Shown here piece after piece: positions 7,919-17,563 of a DNA stretch of 64,000 nt. This DNA is from Ruminococcaceae bacterium R-25 (GTDB lineage: Bacteria > Bacillota > Clostridia > Saccharofermentanales > Saccharofermentanaceae), in NCBI GenBank assembly GCA_003149065.1, contig QGFZ01000002.1, forward strand, positions 784,899-848,898, given 5' to 3'. The first letter of the stretch is position 1; each line of letters starts with the position of its first letter. Position numbers and translations under genes: made by a program. Under the pieces are notes generated by a model. It worked only from the letters and a program-made list of their open reading frames with translations, was not told the DNA's origin and did no database searches.

Positions 7919-8981
7919 AATCCAGGACATAATCCAAAAACTTTGTGACACAGGCGATCTGACCCGTGATGAGATCATCACGCTTCTCGAAAACCGTAAC
8001 TCTGAGATACAGTCCTATCTCGCGAAAAGAGCTTCCGAAACTGCACAAAAGCACTACGGAAACAAAGTCTACGTAAGAGGCCTTATCGAGTTTACGAACT
8101 ACTGCAGGAACGATTGTTACTACTGCGGTATCAGGTGCGGAAACAAGAATGCCGAGCGATACAGATTATCCAAAGAAGAGATAGTCGAATGCGCTTCCTA
8201 CGGATACGGCTTAGGCTTCAGGACTATAGTCCTGCAGGGCGGCGAGGATATGTTCTACACGGACGACATGATGGTGGACATCATAAAGTCGATCAAGAAG
8301 GAACACCCTGACTGCGCAGTGACGCTTTCGATTGGTGAGAAGAGTTATGAATCTTACAAAGCCTTTTTCGATGCAGGTGCAGACAGATATCTTCTAAGGC
8401 ATGAGACAGCAGACTTTGATCACTACAGAAAGCTCCATCCGGAAAACCTTTCTGCAGAAAACAGACAGCAGTGTCTTTATAACCTGAAGAAGATCGGTTT
8501 CCAGACAGGTGCGGGATTTATGGTAGGTTCACCTTACCAGACCGTTGATAACATCGCTGATGATCTGTTGTTCCTTAAGAAACTTGATCCGGAGATGATC
8601 GGCATCGGTCCCTTCATACCGCACAAGGATACGGTTTTCGCAGACGAGAAAGCAGGAGATCTGAATCTCACATTGTTCCTGTTAAGCGTTATAAGACTGA
8701 TGCTTCCGACAGTTCTTTTGCCTGCGACAACAGCACTTGGAACGATAAATCCGAGGGGAAGAGAACTTGGAATTTTGGCGGGCGCGAATGTAGTTATGCC
8801 GAACTTATCACCCGTTGGTGTCAGAAAGAAATATGCTCTGTACGATAACAAGATATGCACCGGTGAGGAAGCCGCGGAATGCATGAATTGCTTGAAGAAC
8901 AGAATAAGCAGTATAGGCTACGAGATCGTCACTGACAGAGGTGACAACATCAAATATTTAGACATGAAACAAGCTAAATAA
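7911..8981 (+). CDS. hydE: [FeFe] hydrogenase H-cluster radical SAM maturase HydE
   Basis: 356 residues from the ATG at 7911 (an upstream TTG at 7902 is in frame). The radical SAM motif CRNDCYYCGIR (CX3CX2C) is at about residues 66-76, followed by LQGGED and the biotin-synthase-like TIM barrel with GFMVGSPYQT and GIGPFIPHKDT. HydE builds the organometallic precursor of the dithiolate/diiron subcluster of [FeFe] hydrogenase. It is the second gene of the TM1266-hydE-hydF operon. No hydrogenase structural gene and no hydG lie in this window. Confidence 0.92.
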   Translation: MTEIQDIIQKLCDTGDLTRDEIITLLENRNSEIQSYLAKRASETAQKHYGNKVYVRGLIEFTNYCRNDCYYCGIRCGNKNAERYRLSKEEIVECASYGYGLGFRTIVLQGGEDMFYTDDMMVDIIKSIKKEHPDCAVTLSIGEKSYESYKAFFDAGADRYLLRHETADFDHYRKLHPENLSAENRQQCLYNLKKIGFQTGAGFMVGSPYQTVDNIADDLLFLKKLDPEMIGIGPFIPHKDTVFADEKAGDLNLTLFLLSVIRLMLPTVLLPATTALGTINPRGRELGILAGANVVMPNLSPVGVRKKYALYDNKICTGEEAAECMNCLKNRISSIGYEIVTDRGDNIKYLDMKQAK

Positions 8982-9014
8982 AATGTACGATCCTAAATCA
9001 ATGAGAGGTATACA

Positions 9015-10157
9015 ATGGAACGCACACACATTGCATTTTTTGGGCGCCGAAATGCAGGCAAATCAAGCCTCGTAAACAGGTTTACATCTCAGGAGCTTTC
9101 CATAGTTTCTGATGTGGCAGGCACAACTACGGACCCTGTCAGAAAGACGATGGAACTGCTGCCTTTAGGTCCTGTAATCATAATCGACACTCCCGGCATC
9201 GACGATGAGGGAGCGCTCGGAAACCAGCGTATCGAGAGAAGTATCAGAGTTCTTGACGAGACCGATATCGCGATCCTTGTTGTTGACGGCAGCATCGGAA
9301 TGGCAGATGACGAGAAGCAGCTTATTGATGAATTTAAAAAGCGCAGGATACCGTATCTTGTTGTAATCAACAAGAGCGATCTCGGCGCGTCTGAAGTGCC
9401 TGAAGGTGCAATGGTGGTTAGCGCTCTTAAGGGCGAAGGCATAGAGGAATTAAAGGAGAAGGTAGCTGTCATTATCAGCCAGCGCAAATCCCGTCCTCTG
9501 GTATCTGACCTTGTTGAAGAAGGCGACCTTGTCGTCCTCGTAGTACCGATTGACAAGTCCGCTCCTAAGGACCGCCTTATCCTGCCTCAGCAGATGGTCA
9601 TAAGAGACCTCTTAGGCAAGGGCGCCATTCCTGTTGTAGTTAAGGATACTGAGCTTGCCATAGCGCTCGAAAAAGTCGGCAAGGTAAGAATGGTAATTAC
9701 CGACAGTCAGGCTTTCGCAAAGGTATCGAAGATCGTTCCGAAGGAAATTCCGCTGACGTCTTTTTCAATCCTGATGGCTAGATTCAAGGGTATTCTTGAC
9801 CAGTCGATCGAAGGTGCTAATATGCTCGACAAGTTACAGGACGGAGCAAAGATCCTGATCAGCGAAGGCTGCACCCATCACCGCCAGTGTGAAGACATCG
9901 GAACGGTAAAGCTCCCTGGATGGATTAGGGAATATACGGGCGTTGATTTTGAATTCAAGTTCACGTCTGGCCTTGAGTTCCCCAAAGACCTTTCAGAGTA
10001 CGATCTTATAATCCATTGCGGTGCATGCATGTTAGGCGAGACCGAAGTTAACAGCCGTTACCGGAAGGCAAAAGACCAGGGCATACCAATGACTAACTAT
10101 GGTATTGCGATCGGTAAGATGAAAGGTATTTTAGACAGGGTAATTACTTTCTATTGA
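9015..10157 (+). CDS. hydF: [FeFe] hydrogenase H-cluster maturation GTPase HydF
   Basis: 380 residues. The N-terminal GTPase has the P-loop GRRNAGKSS (about 10-18), DTPG (about 58) and NKSD (about 121). A middle dimerisation domain follows, and the C-terminal cluster domain has CTHHRQC (about residues 292-298) and CGACM (about 336-340), the CxHx(n)CxxC ligands of the HydF [4Fe-4S] cluster. HydF is the scaffold that carries the 2Fe precursor and delivers it to the hydrogenase. The start ATG follows ATGAGAGGTATACA. Its 3' end overlaps the convergent membrane-protein gene by 14 bases. Confidence 0.93.
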   Translation: MERTHIAFFGRRNAGKSSLVNRFTSQELSIVSDVAGTTTDPVRKTMELLPLGPVIIIDTPGIDDEGALGNQRIERSIRVLDETDIAILVVDGSIGMADDEKQLIDEFKKRRIPYLVVINKSDLGASEVPEGAMVVSALKGEGIEELKEKVAVIISQRKSRPLVSDLVEEGDLVVLVVPIDKSAPKDRLILPQQMVIRDLLGKGAIPVVVKDTELAIALEKVGKVRMVITDSQAFAKVSKIVPKEIPLTSFSILMARFKGILDQSIEGANMLDKLQDGAKILISEGCTHHRQCEDIGTVKLPGWIREYTGVDFEFKFTSGLEFPKDLSEYDLIIHCGACMLGETEVNSRYRKAKDQGIPMTNYGIAIGKMKGILDRVITFY

Positions 10158-10848
10158 TCAGATTTAAGAGAGAGTAGATTCCATATTCCAACACAAGTAT
10201 CAATAAGATACAAACTGCAAGGCCGGCGATATAGTATGTATCGCCGGTCAAATTATGTATCCACTCAAGAGGAGAGCTTTCCGGTGGATACATGAGATAC
10301 ATGTAATTCTCTCCAGTGTTCTGATTAAGGACATAGATGGGAGGGGTAACAAGTGCCAGAAACATACATGGGTACCAGATGTGCTTGAAAGATACCCTTA
10401 CGGTTTTCCTGACAAGGAAAAACAAGGGGATAAACACTAAAAGCGTGTGCGTGAAAAAGCAGAGCATCGGAAGGTAAGACCAGAAGGGCTTATATGTCCA
10501 GTCTGGGAAAAGTAGAGCGCCGACGGCCCCCGGCATTATGAGGACCAGGGAGATCTCGGAAAAGAAAGACTGGAGCCTGCCCTTAGTTAATGAGGCCAAA
10601 AGATTTACGAAGATTCCGATATTGCAGAGATGAAGGGGCAGGAGGTCTAAATAGTTCCTTCCTTCGCTCAAAAGGAAGAGATCCTGGAGAGCTTCGCCTA
10701 AGAACAGGGCAACGGAGAGGATAATGGCGGCTTTCCGGGCATGATCTTCAGAACTCCTTCTTAAGACCAGAAGTCCTATGGTTACCGCTATTGCGATGAC
10801 TATGAGCATCCCTATGTGCTCCGGACAGAAATGCGAGAATGTCGTCAT
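10144..10848 (-). CDS. YwaF/TIGR02206 family integral membrane protein
   Basis: 234 residues from the ATG at 10846-10848, chosen over a GTG at 10887 because CGGAGTT lies 9 bases upstream and the longer form has no ribosome site. It has six to seven membrane segments, an early SHFCPEHIGML motif, LPLHLCNIGIF and a conserved C-terminal NQNTGENYMYLMYPP stretch, all matching the YwaF-like TIGR02206 family. The function of the family is unknown. It overlaps the 3' end of hydF and is divergent from the sensor kinase, whose likely start is 134 bases away. Confidence 0.75.
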   Translation of the reverse strand: MTTFSHFCPEHIGMLIVIAIAVTIGLLVLRRSSEDHARKAAIILSVALFLGEALQDLFLLSEGRNYLDLLPLHLCNIGIFVNLLASLTKGRLQSFFSEISLVLIMPGAVGALLFPDWTYKPFWSYLPMLCFFTHTLLVFIPLFFLVRKTVRVSFKHIWYPCMFLALVTPPIYVLNQNTGENYMYLMYPPESSPLEWIHNLTGDTYYIAGLAVCILLILVLEYGIYSLLNLINRK

Positions 10849-10982
10849 CTTTGATAAAACTCCGTTTGAATAATTTAATTGTATCACGGCCTGATTTCCG
10901 TGACTGTTTTGTGCAGTCGTTCAGATTGCGGTTGCCCATTTTCTTATTTATTATGAATCCATCAGTATCAGTTGAGGTTTTT

Positions 10983-13538
10983 ATGCGCAATAACCGCACG
11001 ACACTTGTAACGACACTTACAGCGACCTTCGTCCTTATGGCATTGCTGGTCGCTTATACTACAATGCTTATGTACAAGTCGTCTTATTCTCATACCTATG
11101 AGCTAGGAAATGATAAGGCGGCAGCCATAACAGCTGATATTGAGAATTATCTTGAGACCGCGAGATCAGTCCTCTGGGTGGCAGCAGATACCGTAGACCA
11201 CATGGTCGCAAAGGGCGCCACAAACGAGGAGATCGTTGAATATATCACCCGTGAGTCAACAAATACAGCTTCCCAGTTCGATGAGAGCTACACTGGCCTT
11301 TACGGCTATATCAATGGCAAGTACGTCGACGGTGTCGGCTGGGTACCGCCGGCAGATTACGATCCTACCGTAAGAGACTGGTACAAGGATGCTGTTGCTG
11401 CAGGCGGAGAACCTCTGGTAGTAAATCCCTATGTAGATGCTCAGACGGGAAATGTGATCATATCAGTATGCAAAGCGCTCACTAATAACAATGACGTATT
11501 GGGCCTTGACCTTACACTTTCAGGCGTTCAGGAAACAGTCGAGGGCATTCAGATCGATGGCAAAGGATATGGATTTATCCTAAATTACGACGGTACGGTA
11601 ATAGCCCATAAGAACGGAAATGAGAAGGGCAAGAACTATAGCGAAGATCCCGAGAAGAAAGATCTCTATGAGAAGATCATGAGCGTCGGCAAGGGAAATT
11701 TCGAGATGGACATTGACGGCAAGACGTGCACGGTCTTTGTCGATGAGATCCATAACCAGTGGCACTTAGCTATCGTTGTTCAGAAAAACACGCTTCTGAC
11801 GAATACCTTTACGGTCCTTTTTGTAAGCATTCTTACCGGCCTTTTAGTTTACTCATTGATCTCGTTTTTCATCATCATCGGTTACAGACATGAGAGCAAG
11901 AACAACAAGCGAATGGAAGAAATGAAGGCCAATGAGCAGAAGAGGGAATATGAAGCTAAGCTCCTCGTGCTCGAAAAGAAGGCGGCTGACTCTGCAAACA
12001 AAGCCAAGAGTGACTTTTTGGCTGACATGTCCCACGAGATAAGAACACCTATCAATGCCGTGCTCGGAATGAATGAGATGATTTTAAGAGAGTCAAAAGA
12101 CGAACAGATCCTTGAGTATTCTTCCAACATCAAGAGCGCCGGAAACACGCTTTTGTCGATCATAAATAACATTCTGGATTTCTCGAAGATCGAAGATGGC
12201 AAGATGAATCTTGTTCCTGTTGAATTTGATATCGCAGAGCTTATCAATAATCTCGTAAATGCGATCAGCGAACGTGCGCGTTCCAAGGGATTGGAATACC
12301 ACGTCGAAGTTGATGAGACTATTCCTTCTAAGATTTACGGAGACGACGTAAGGATCAGCCAGATCGTATTAAACCTCCTTACCAATGCAGTCAAATACAC
12401 TGAGACGGGAAGCGTCACTTTGCGCGTTAAGAATATCGGAACAACTGACGGCAATGTCAAACTCCGCTTCGAAGTTGCCGATACGGGAATCGGAATCAAG
12501 GAAGAAGATCTGGGCAAGCTTTTCGAATCTTTCAAGCGTATCGAAGAAAAGCGCAACCGTCATATCGAAGGAACGGGCCTTGGTATCTCCATTGTCTGCA
12601 AGCTCCTTGCCATGATGAACAGCAAGCTCGATGTCGAGAGTAAGTATGCGATTGGTTCTACATTCGGTTTTGATCTGAACCTTAAAGTCGTTGATGATAC
12701 TCCTGTCGGCAAATACGACGAGAAGAGGAAGAGCGCGCTTGCTGCACAGAGCGAGGAAACACATATCTTTGCACCTGATGCAAAGGTGCTCGTAACTGAC
12801 GACAACGGCATGAACCTCAAGGTTGCTGCCAACTTCATGAAGATCTTCGGAATAAATCCTGTTACCTGTTCTTCAGGTAAGGAGACTATTGAACTGATGA
12901 AGAAGAACAAGTTCGATGTCGTTTTCTTGGATCACATGATGCCCAACATGGACGGCATGGAAACACTTAAGATCCTTAAGGATGAAAACCTCCTTAACGG
13001 AGCTTCTGTTATCGCGCTTACCGCCAATGCGATCGCAGGTGCTGAAGACCAGTATCTGAAGGCAGGCTTTGACGGCTATCTTTCAAAGCCGATCATGATA
13101 AATGATATTGAAAAAGCATTAAAGAGATTCCTTCCTGCTGATGTGATCTCAGATAATCAGGACACAGTTTCTGAAAAGAAGACTAACTCTCTGTCACTTG
13201 ATAAAGCGCGTTCATTAGGCCTCAATGTTGACGCAGGTCTCATGTATACATGCAATGAAGAAGATTTCTATATGGATCTTTTGCAGGAGTATGCGGAAAG
13301 CGCTTCCGGCAAGTGTTCTGAATTGTCTTCCTATCTCGAAAACGATGACCTCAAAAACTATGAGATATTAGTCCATTCCCTAAAGAGCGCATCGAAGACT
13401 GTTGGCGCTGATGAACTGTCCGAAAAGGCTAAGGCTTTGGAGCAGGCTTCAAGAGAATTGGATAAGGATTTCGTTAAGGCTAACCACGAAGAATTTGTAC
13501 AGCTTTTCGAAGAACTCGCACAGAAGATCCTCGGATAA
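10983..13538 (+). CDS. Hybrid sensor histidine kinase (dCache-HisKA-HATPase-REC-HPt)
   Basis: 851 residues from the ATG at 10983, preceded by TTGAGGTTTTT. The frame is open further upstream to 10839 but that would overlap the divergent gene. Order: TM1 (about 8-30); extracellular dCache-type sensor (about 35-290) with the WVPPADYDPTVRDWYKDA signature; TM2 (about 297-320); coiled coil; HisKA with MSHEIRTP (His about 350); HATPase with NLLTNAVKYTETG, DTGIGI and GTGLGI; REC with DDNG and phospho-acceptor Asp in FLDHMMP (about 649); HPt with His in LVHSLKS (about 797). This is a full phosphorelay in one protein; its output regulator is not adjacent. The c-di-GMP gene 90 bases downstream is a likely functional partner. 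Confidence 0.9.
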   Translation: MRNNRTTLVTTLTATFVLMALLVAYTTMLMYKSSYSHTYELGNDKAAAITADIENYLETARSVLWVAADTVDHMVAKGATNEEIVEYITRESTNTASQFDESYTGLYGYINGKYVDGVGWVPPADYDPTVRDWYKDAVAAGGEPLVVNPYVDAQTGNVIISVCKALTNNNDVLGLDLTLSGVQETVEGIQIDGKGYGFILNYDGTVIAHKNGNEKGKNYSEDPEKKDLYEKIMSVGKGNFEMDIDGKTCTVFVDEIHNQWHLAIVVQKNTLLTNTFTVLFVSILTGLLVYSLISFFIIIGYRHESKNNKRMEEMKANEQKREYEAKLLVLEKKAADSANKAKSDFLADMSHEIRTPINAVLGMNEMILRESKDEQILEYSSNIKSAGNTLLSIINNILDFSKIEDGKMNLVPVEFDIAELINNLVNAISERARSKGLEYHVEVDETIPSKIYGDDVRISQIVLNLLTNAVKYTETGSVTLRVKNIGTTDGNVKLRFEVADTGIGIKEEDLGKLFESFKRIEEKRNRHIEGTGLGISIVCKLLAMMNSKLDVESKYAIGSTFGFDLNLKVVDDTPVGKYDEKRKSALAAQSEETHIFAPDAKVLVTDDNGMNLKVAANFMKIFGINPVTCSSGKETIELMKKNKFDVVFLDHMMPNMDGMETLKILKDENLLNGASVIALTANAIAGAEDQYLKAGFDGYLSKPIMINDIEKALKRFLPADVISDNQDTVSEKKTNSLSLDKARSLGLNVDAGLMYTCNEEDFYMDLLQEYAESASGKCSELSSYLENDDLKNYEILVHSLKSASKTVGADELSEKAKALEQASRELDKDFVKANHEEFVQLFEELAQKILG

Positions 13539-13628
13539 CCGAAATATCAAGCAACATCTAGAATTCTAGCGTTTCCCTATGTTATATTAAAAGGGTAGTA
13601 ATCCTTTTAGGGATAGGGGGGATTTATT

Positions 13629-15431
13629 ATGTTCGTAAACAAACTCAATCAGCTGTACAAGCCTTACAGACGTTTGTATTATTCTGATGCAACGTCAGAG
13701 CAGATCGAAGCTTTCCGCAAAGGAACGCCTTTTGAAGCTGTCAGTAAGTTCGAAGGTGCTTTCGGAACTTACGATCACGTTGGCGTTTTCTATGTAAAGC
13801 AGCTCGGCAGATTCGTAATCGGAATCGAATACAGAGTAGGCGATGAACGCGTCCGTTATCCGGATGACCTTAAGTACATTGAGCTTGAGGGCACATTTTT
13901 CTACTCTGTTGAAGTCGACGACGGCGTTCCGACAGACAAGGATGCAATAAGGGAGATCTTCGAAAAGATCGCTCTGGATGACGATGCCCACAGATCTTAT
14001 TCCGACCTCTCGATCAAGGAAGAGACGGAAGTCATTGGAATTTTCGAGAGCGAGAGAAAAGAGAGGATCCTCTACGAATGGAAGGTCGATATCGACCGTG
14101 CTGCTGCCATCATCAATGATGACATGGATGCACTGAAAAAGAAGACTCTTTATAGGCAGTCGTTTTTCGATCCGATCACAAAACATTACAACTGGAACCA
14201 CCTCCAGGCCTTCCTTGAGATGCCGATGGACTATGGAATCAACGATTATGCGTTTGTCCATTTCGACATCAAGGAATTCAGGGTCATTAATGAGGTGTAT
14301 GGCCATATTGCCGCTAACAGAGTGCTTTGTAACATTGTTAAAGCGATGAACGAGGCTGAATTTGTCTATGCAAGTGCCAGATGCCACAACGATAATTTCG
14401 CCATGATGATCGAAGACATGCCTGAGGATGAGATGATCGAATGCCTACAGGATTTCTTCGAAAAACTCTCTTATTTCGATGGTGATCCTAACTATAAGAT
14501 CTACTACAGAGTCGGCGTTGTTCCAATGCAGAGAACGATCCTTAACGGCAACCGTGTAGCAGATGCGGCAAAGCTCGCCCAGTCTTTGGGTCAGAACATG
14601 AATAAGACGGAGATCACCATCTTCACGGATAAGATGCATGATGACATCTCCTGGGGTAATTACATCAAGGCGTCCATGGATAATGCCGTTTCAAATGACG
14701 AGTTCATGGTCTTCTTCCAGCCGAAGTTCGATATTACAGGTGATGAAACAGTTCTGAAGGGCATTGAAGCACTCGTAAGATGGAATTACAGACAGGAGGA
14801 CATCTTGTCTCCGGTTAAGTTCGTTCCTTTCTTCGAGAGGGACGGATCTATCGGAAAGATCGATGATGTTGTCTTGAAAAAGTCCTGCGAGACTCTGGCA
14901 AGATGGAAGAGAGAAGGCAAGAACCTCTATACGGTTTCTGTTAACCTTTCAAGGAGCAGGTTCTATTTTGAGAACCTCATTGATCACCTGGTATCGATCG
15001 TTGACAGCTATCATGTTGACCATCACTACATTGAATTCGAGCTTACTGAGAGCGCTACTTACGAAGACATGGACCACATGATGGGTATCCTCGAAGAACT
15101 CCGTGATAAAGGTTTCCAGATCTCAATGGATGACTTCGGTACCGGTTATTCTTCTTTGTCTCTTTTGACCGAGATGCCTCTTGATACGCTTAAGATCGAC
15201 AAGAGCTTTGTTGACAAGCTCGGTCTGGAGCATGAGAAGAAGAGCGATGTCGCAGTAATAAGCCACATCATTTCTCTTGCAAAAGAACTCGGCTTCACGA
15301 CTCTGGCAGAAGGCGCCGAAAACGAGGCCCAGGTAAGAAGGCTCAAGGAATTGGGCTGCGAGACCATACAGGGATACTATTTCAGCAAGCCGGTTACGAT
15401 CGAAGAGTTTGAGAAAAAGTATATTAAATAA
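13629..15431 (+). CDS. Degenerate GGDEF plus EAL domain c-di-GMP phosphodiesterase
   Basis: 600 residues. The N-terminal 170 residues are an unclassified sensor-like region. The GGDEF-like domain (about 180-315) keeps FDPITKHYNWNHLQAFL and the FDIKEFRVINEVYGH strand, but the active-site motif reads RCHNDNF, so cyclase activity is not expected. The EAL domain (about 340-600) has EAL in GIEALVRW (about 380), NLSRS, ELTES, DDFGTGYSS, LKIDKSF and AEGAENEAQ, the full set of metal and catalytic residues. It should hydrolyse c-di-GMP to pGpG. A TATATT -10-like element (13583) and a perfect 12-bp palindrome CTAGAATTCTAG (13558-13569) lie upstream. The start follows ATAGGGGGGATTTATT. Confidence 0.88.
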   Translation: MFVNKLNQLYKPYRRLYYSDATSEQIEAFRKGTPFEAVSKFEGAFGTYDHVGVFYVKQLGRFVIGIEYRVGDERVRYPDDLKYIELEGTFFYSVEVDDGVPTDKDAIREIFEKIALDDDAHRSYSDLSIKEETEVIGIFESERKERILYEWKVDIDRAAAIINDDMDALKKKTLYRQSFFDPITKHYNWNHLQAFLEMPMDYGINDYAFVHFDIKEFRVINEVYGHIAANRVLCNIVKAMNEAEFVYASARCHNDNFAMMIEDMPEDEMIECLQDFFEKLSYFDGDPNYKIYYRVGVVPMQRTILNGNRVADAAKLAQSLGQNMNKTEITIFTDKMHDDISWGNYIKASMDNAVSNDEFMVFFQPKFDITGDETVLKGIEALVRWNYRQEDILSPVKFVPFFERDGSIGKIDDVVLKKSCETLARWKREGKNLYTVSVNLSRSRFYFENLIDHLVSIVDSYHVDHHYIEFELTESATYEDMDHMMGILEELRDKGFQISMDDFGTGYSSLSLLTEMPLDTLKIDKSFVDKLGLEHEKKSDVAVISHIISLAKELGFTTLAEGAENEAQVRRLKELGCETIQGYYFSKPVTIEEFEKKYIK

Positions 15432-15454
15432 TTCAAATATAACCTGTTAAATAA

Positions 15455-15487
15455 AAAGACCCGTAAACATTGAGTTTGCGGGTCTTT
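15455..15487 (+). terminator. Intrinsic terminator after the EAL gene
   Basis: AAAGACCCGTAAAC pairs with GTTTGCGGGTCTTT around a 5-base loop, with one G-T wobble. The stem ends in a T run. It separates the signalling gene from the transporter. Confidence 0.8.
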
Positions 15488-15554
15488 AGTCTTAATGACG
15501 CTCTTGAATTATTGTATTGTTGATTTTGTTTTACGGGTGTACAATCGTGTCGCT

Positions 15555-16667
15555 ATGTTGGAACGAATCAAGAAAGACCCTGTATTTTTCATCTCCGGGA
15601 TACTTGCGATAGTATCCTGTTTCTTTGTCATACCTGACGCGAAGTATTTAGAATATATTGATTTCAGGGTCTTAGCTATCCTGTTCTGCATGATGCTCGT
15701 CGTATCTGAACTCGTTATTCTCGGAGTTTTCGATAAGCTCACAAATAAGCTCTTGTCCAAAGTAAATTCATCAAGGCTCGTATCCCTGATCCTCGTCTGG
15801 CTTGCATTCTTCATGGGCATGCTCCTCACAAATGACGTTACGCTCGTAACGCTCGTGCCTTTCGCAATCGCGCTCATGAAGTCATTCGACGACAGGAGAA
15901 CACTGACATTCACCTTGATCTTAATGACTGTCGCAACCAATCTGGGAAGCATGCAGACACCGATTGGAAACCCTCAGAATATCTATCTTTACACGTACTA
16001 CAACATGGAGATAGGGCACTTCCTGGCATTGGTCCTGCCGTATTCTTTATGTTCTCTAGTGCTCGTTACCATTGCGGTATTTATCCTCTGCAAGGATATG
16101 AAGATCCGGCACGAAGAGAAGACCGAAGAAAAGAAGATATCCGTATTAAAACTTGCAATCTGCGCAGTGCTCTTTGTGTTGAGCCTCCTGGTCGTCTTAA
16201 GGGTAATCCACTTCCTGATCGCATTTGCAGTGCTCGCTGTGGTAATGCTCATTATGGACAGAAAAGCATTTAAGGGTGTCGATTATACGCTCCTTATCAC
16301 ATTCGTATTCTTCTTTGTTTTCGTAGGCAACATGGGAAGGATCGATGCAGTTTACGAAGCAATATCGAAGATCGTCGAAAAGTCACCCGCGCTTACCGCG
16401 ATCATTTCCTCACAGGTAATAAGCAACGTTCCGGCAGCTATCCTCCTGTCTGTATTTACAAACAACGCAGATGCCCTTGTGATCGGCTCGAACTTAGGCG
16501 GCCTCGGAACTCTCATCGCGAGCATGGCAAGCCTTATTACATATAAGTTCCATGCAGCGCTCCCGAAAGCAAAAGAAAAGACAGTAAGCTACGTAGGTGC
16601 TTTTTCTATTGTAAATATCGTGTTCCTTGCTGTGCTTTTAGCGCTTTATTTCTTAATTCGGAAATAA
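15555..16667 (+). CDS. SLC13/ArsB-type anion or carboxylate transporter
   Basis: 370 residues from the ATG at 15555 (20 extra residues are possible from the ATG at 15495; neither has a clear ribosome site). It has about ten to eleven membrane segments. The two family signatures are present: LLTNDVTLVTLVPFAIAL in the first half with NLGSMQTPIGNPQN, and ISNVPAAILLSVFTNNADALVIGSNLGGLGTLIASMA in the second. These are the re-entrant substrate-binding loops of the ion-transporter superfamily (citrate, arsenite, dicarboxylates). The substrate is not identifiable. It stands alone between a terminator and a convergent pair of small genes. Confidence 0.75.
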   Translation: MLERIKKDPVFFISGILAIVSCFFVIPDAKYLEYIDFRVLAILFCMMLVVSELVILGVFDKLTNKLLSKVNSSRLVSLILVWLAFFMGMLLTNDVTLVTLVPFAIALMKSFDDRRTLTFTLILMTVATNLGSMQTPIGNPQNIYLYTYYNMEIGHFLALVLPYSLCSLVLVTIAVFILCKDMKIRHEEKTEEKKISVLKLAICAVLFVLSLLVVLRVIHFLIAFAVLAVVMLIMDRKAFKGVDYTLLITFVFFFVFVGNMGRIDAVYEAISKIVEKSPALTAIISSQVISNVPAAILLSVFTNNADALVIGSNLGGLGTLIASMASLITYKFHAALPKAKEKTVSYVGAFSIVNIVFLAVLLALYFLIRK

Positions 16668-16711
16668 AGACTTTTGCTTAAGAAGTGAATGAGTCATCTT
16701 ATAAATCCCTG

Positions 16712-17119
16712 TCAGCGGGCCATGTCGATAACGGCGTCAAGATTTTTTACGTCTACGGTTATTCCGTAATACCCGGGATCGACTATTGCGCCGATCTTTA
16801 CCGGTGTCTTTCCTTCGTTTACTTCTCTGTTGGTCTTAAGCACTTCGCAAAATTCGGAATGTATCAGAAGATATCCCGCGCGTCCTGTCTTTTCGAAGAA
16901 TTCTACCGCACGCTCCTGAGTGGAAAATAACGGCAGATATCCGGTGTCGTCAGGGCCGGGAATAAGGAATAGTCTGGTACCGCCGTCTTTGTGGTCACCG
17001 AATGGGGTTGAAAACCAAACTTTTATCTTCCCGAATTCACGAAGGAATTCCACATCGTTGATCTGTTTCTTCTCGTGCTGCTCTAACAGTTTTAGAGCCT
17101 GTTCTTCATGGTTATCCAT
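16712..17119 (-). CDS. SseB-like N-terminal domain protein
   Basis: 135 residues. The central part has a short alpha-beta fold with TRLFLIPGPDDTGYLPLFSTQERAVEFFEKT, the pattern of the SseB protein N-terminal domain found in many small cytosolic Gram-positive proteins of unknown role. The start ATG overlaps the 3' end of the upstream gene by 8 bases, so the pair is translationally coupled. Function unknown. Confidence 0.6.
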   Translation of the reverse strand: MDNHEEQALKLLEQHEKKQINDVEFLREFGKIKVWFSTPFGDHKDGGTRLFLIPGPDDTGYLPLFSTQERAVEFFEKTGRAGYLLIHSEFCEVLKTNREVNEGKTPVKIGAIVDPGYYGITVDVKNLDAVIDMAR

Positions 17120-17522
17120 ATTCTGCCTCCTGTTCTGTAAGGTTAGGATGCGCCTGTGCCTGGTTTTCGAGTTCCTGTTTTAAGCTGTTGTAATCCTGCA
17201 GGAAGATAACGTTGATCAGTATATCTAAAGCTTCTGCAAAATAAGCTATACCTTTTTCCATTCCGCTGGCAGTGTATTCATAAAGGGCGCTGTTGTAGGA
17301 GAGCCCCAGATCTCTGAACAGCTTCATTACATCAACCTGTCTGCCGTGAACGTAAATGTCCAGTTCCAATGCGGACTCAAAGTTCGTATGATCTATTGAG
17401 ATGATTACATCGCGGTTCTTCCAGGCGATCCTCTCGTAGTTAATGCTGCTTAATTCGAGCCATATGCTGTAACCGCAATCTATAAGGAAGGCCATCTTGT
17501 TTTCGCATAATGTTTTAAACAT
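17112..17522 (-). CDS. Uncharacterised small protein
   Basis: 136 residues, start ATG after GGAAAGGAGGACCTGTAAC, a strong ribosome site. No signal peptide. It looks like a mixed alpha-beta cytosolic protein with Trp/Tyr-rich beta strands (YSIWLELSSINYERIAW) and a helical C-terminal half. No family recognised. It is the first gene of a two-gene unit with the SseB-like protein, 41 bases after the end of pnuC in the same direction, so read-through from the NAD operon is possible. Confidence 0.55.
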   Translation of the reverse strand: MFKTLCENKMAFLIDCGYSIWLELSSINYERIAWKNRDVIISIDHTNFESALELDIYVHGRQVDVMKLFRDLGLSYNSALYEYTASGMEKGIAYFAEALDILINVIFLQDYNSLKQELENQAQAHPNLTEQEAEYG

Positions 17523-17563
17523 GTTACAGGTCCTCCTTTCCGGGAATTGAACCGGTGATCAAA

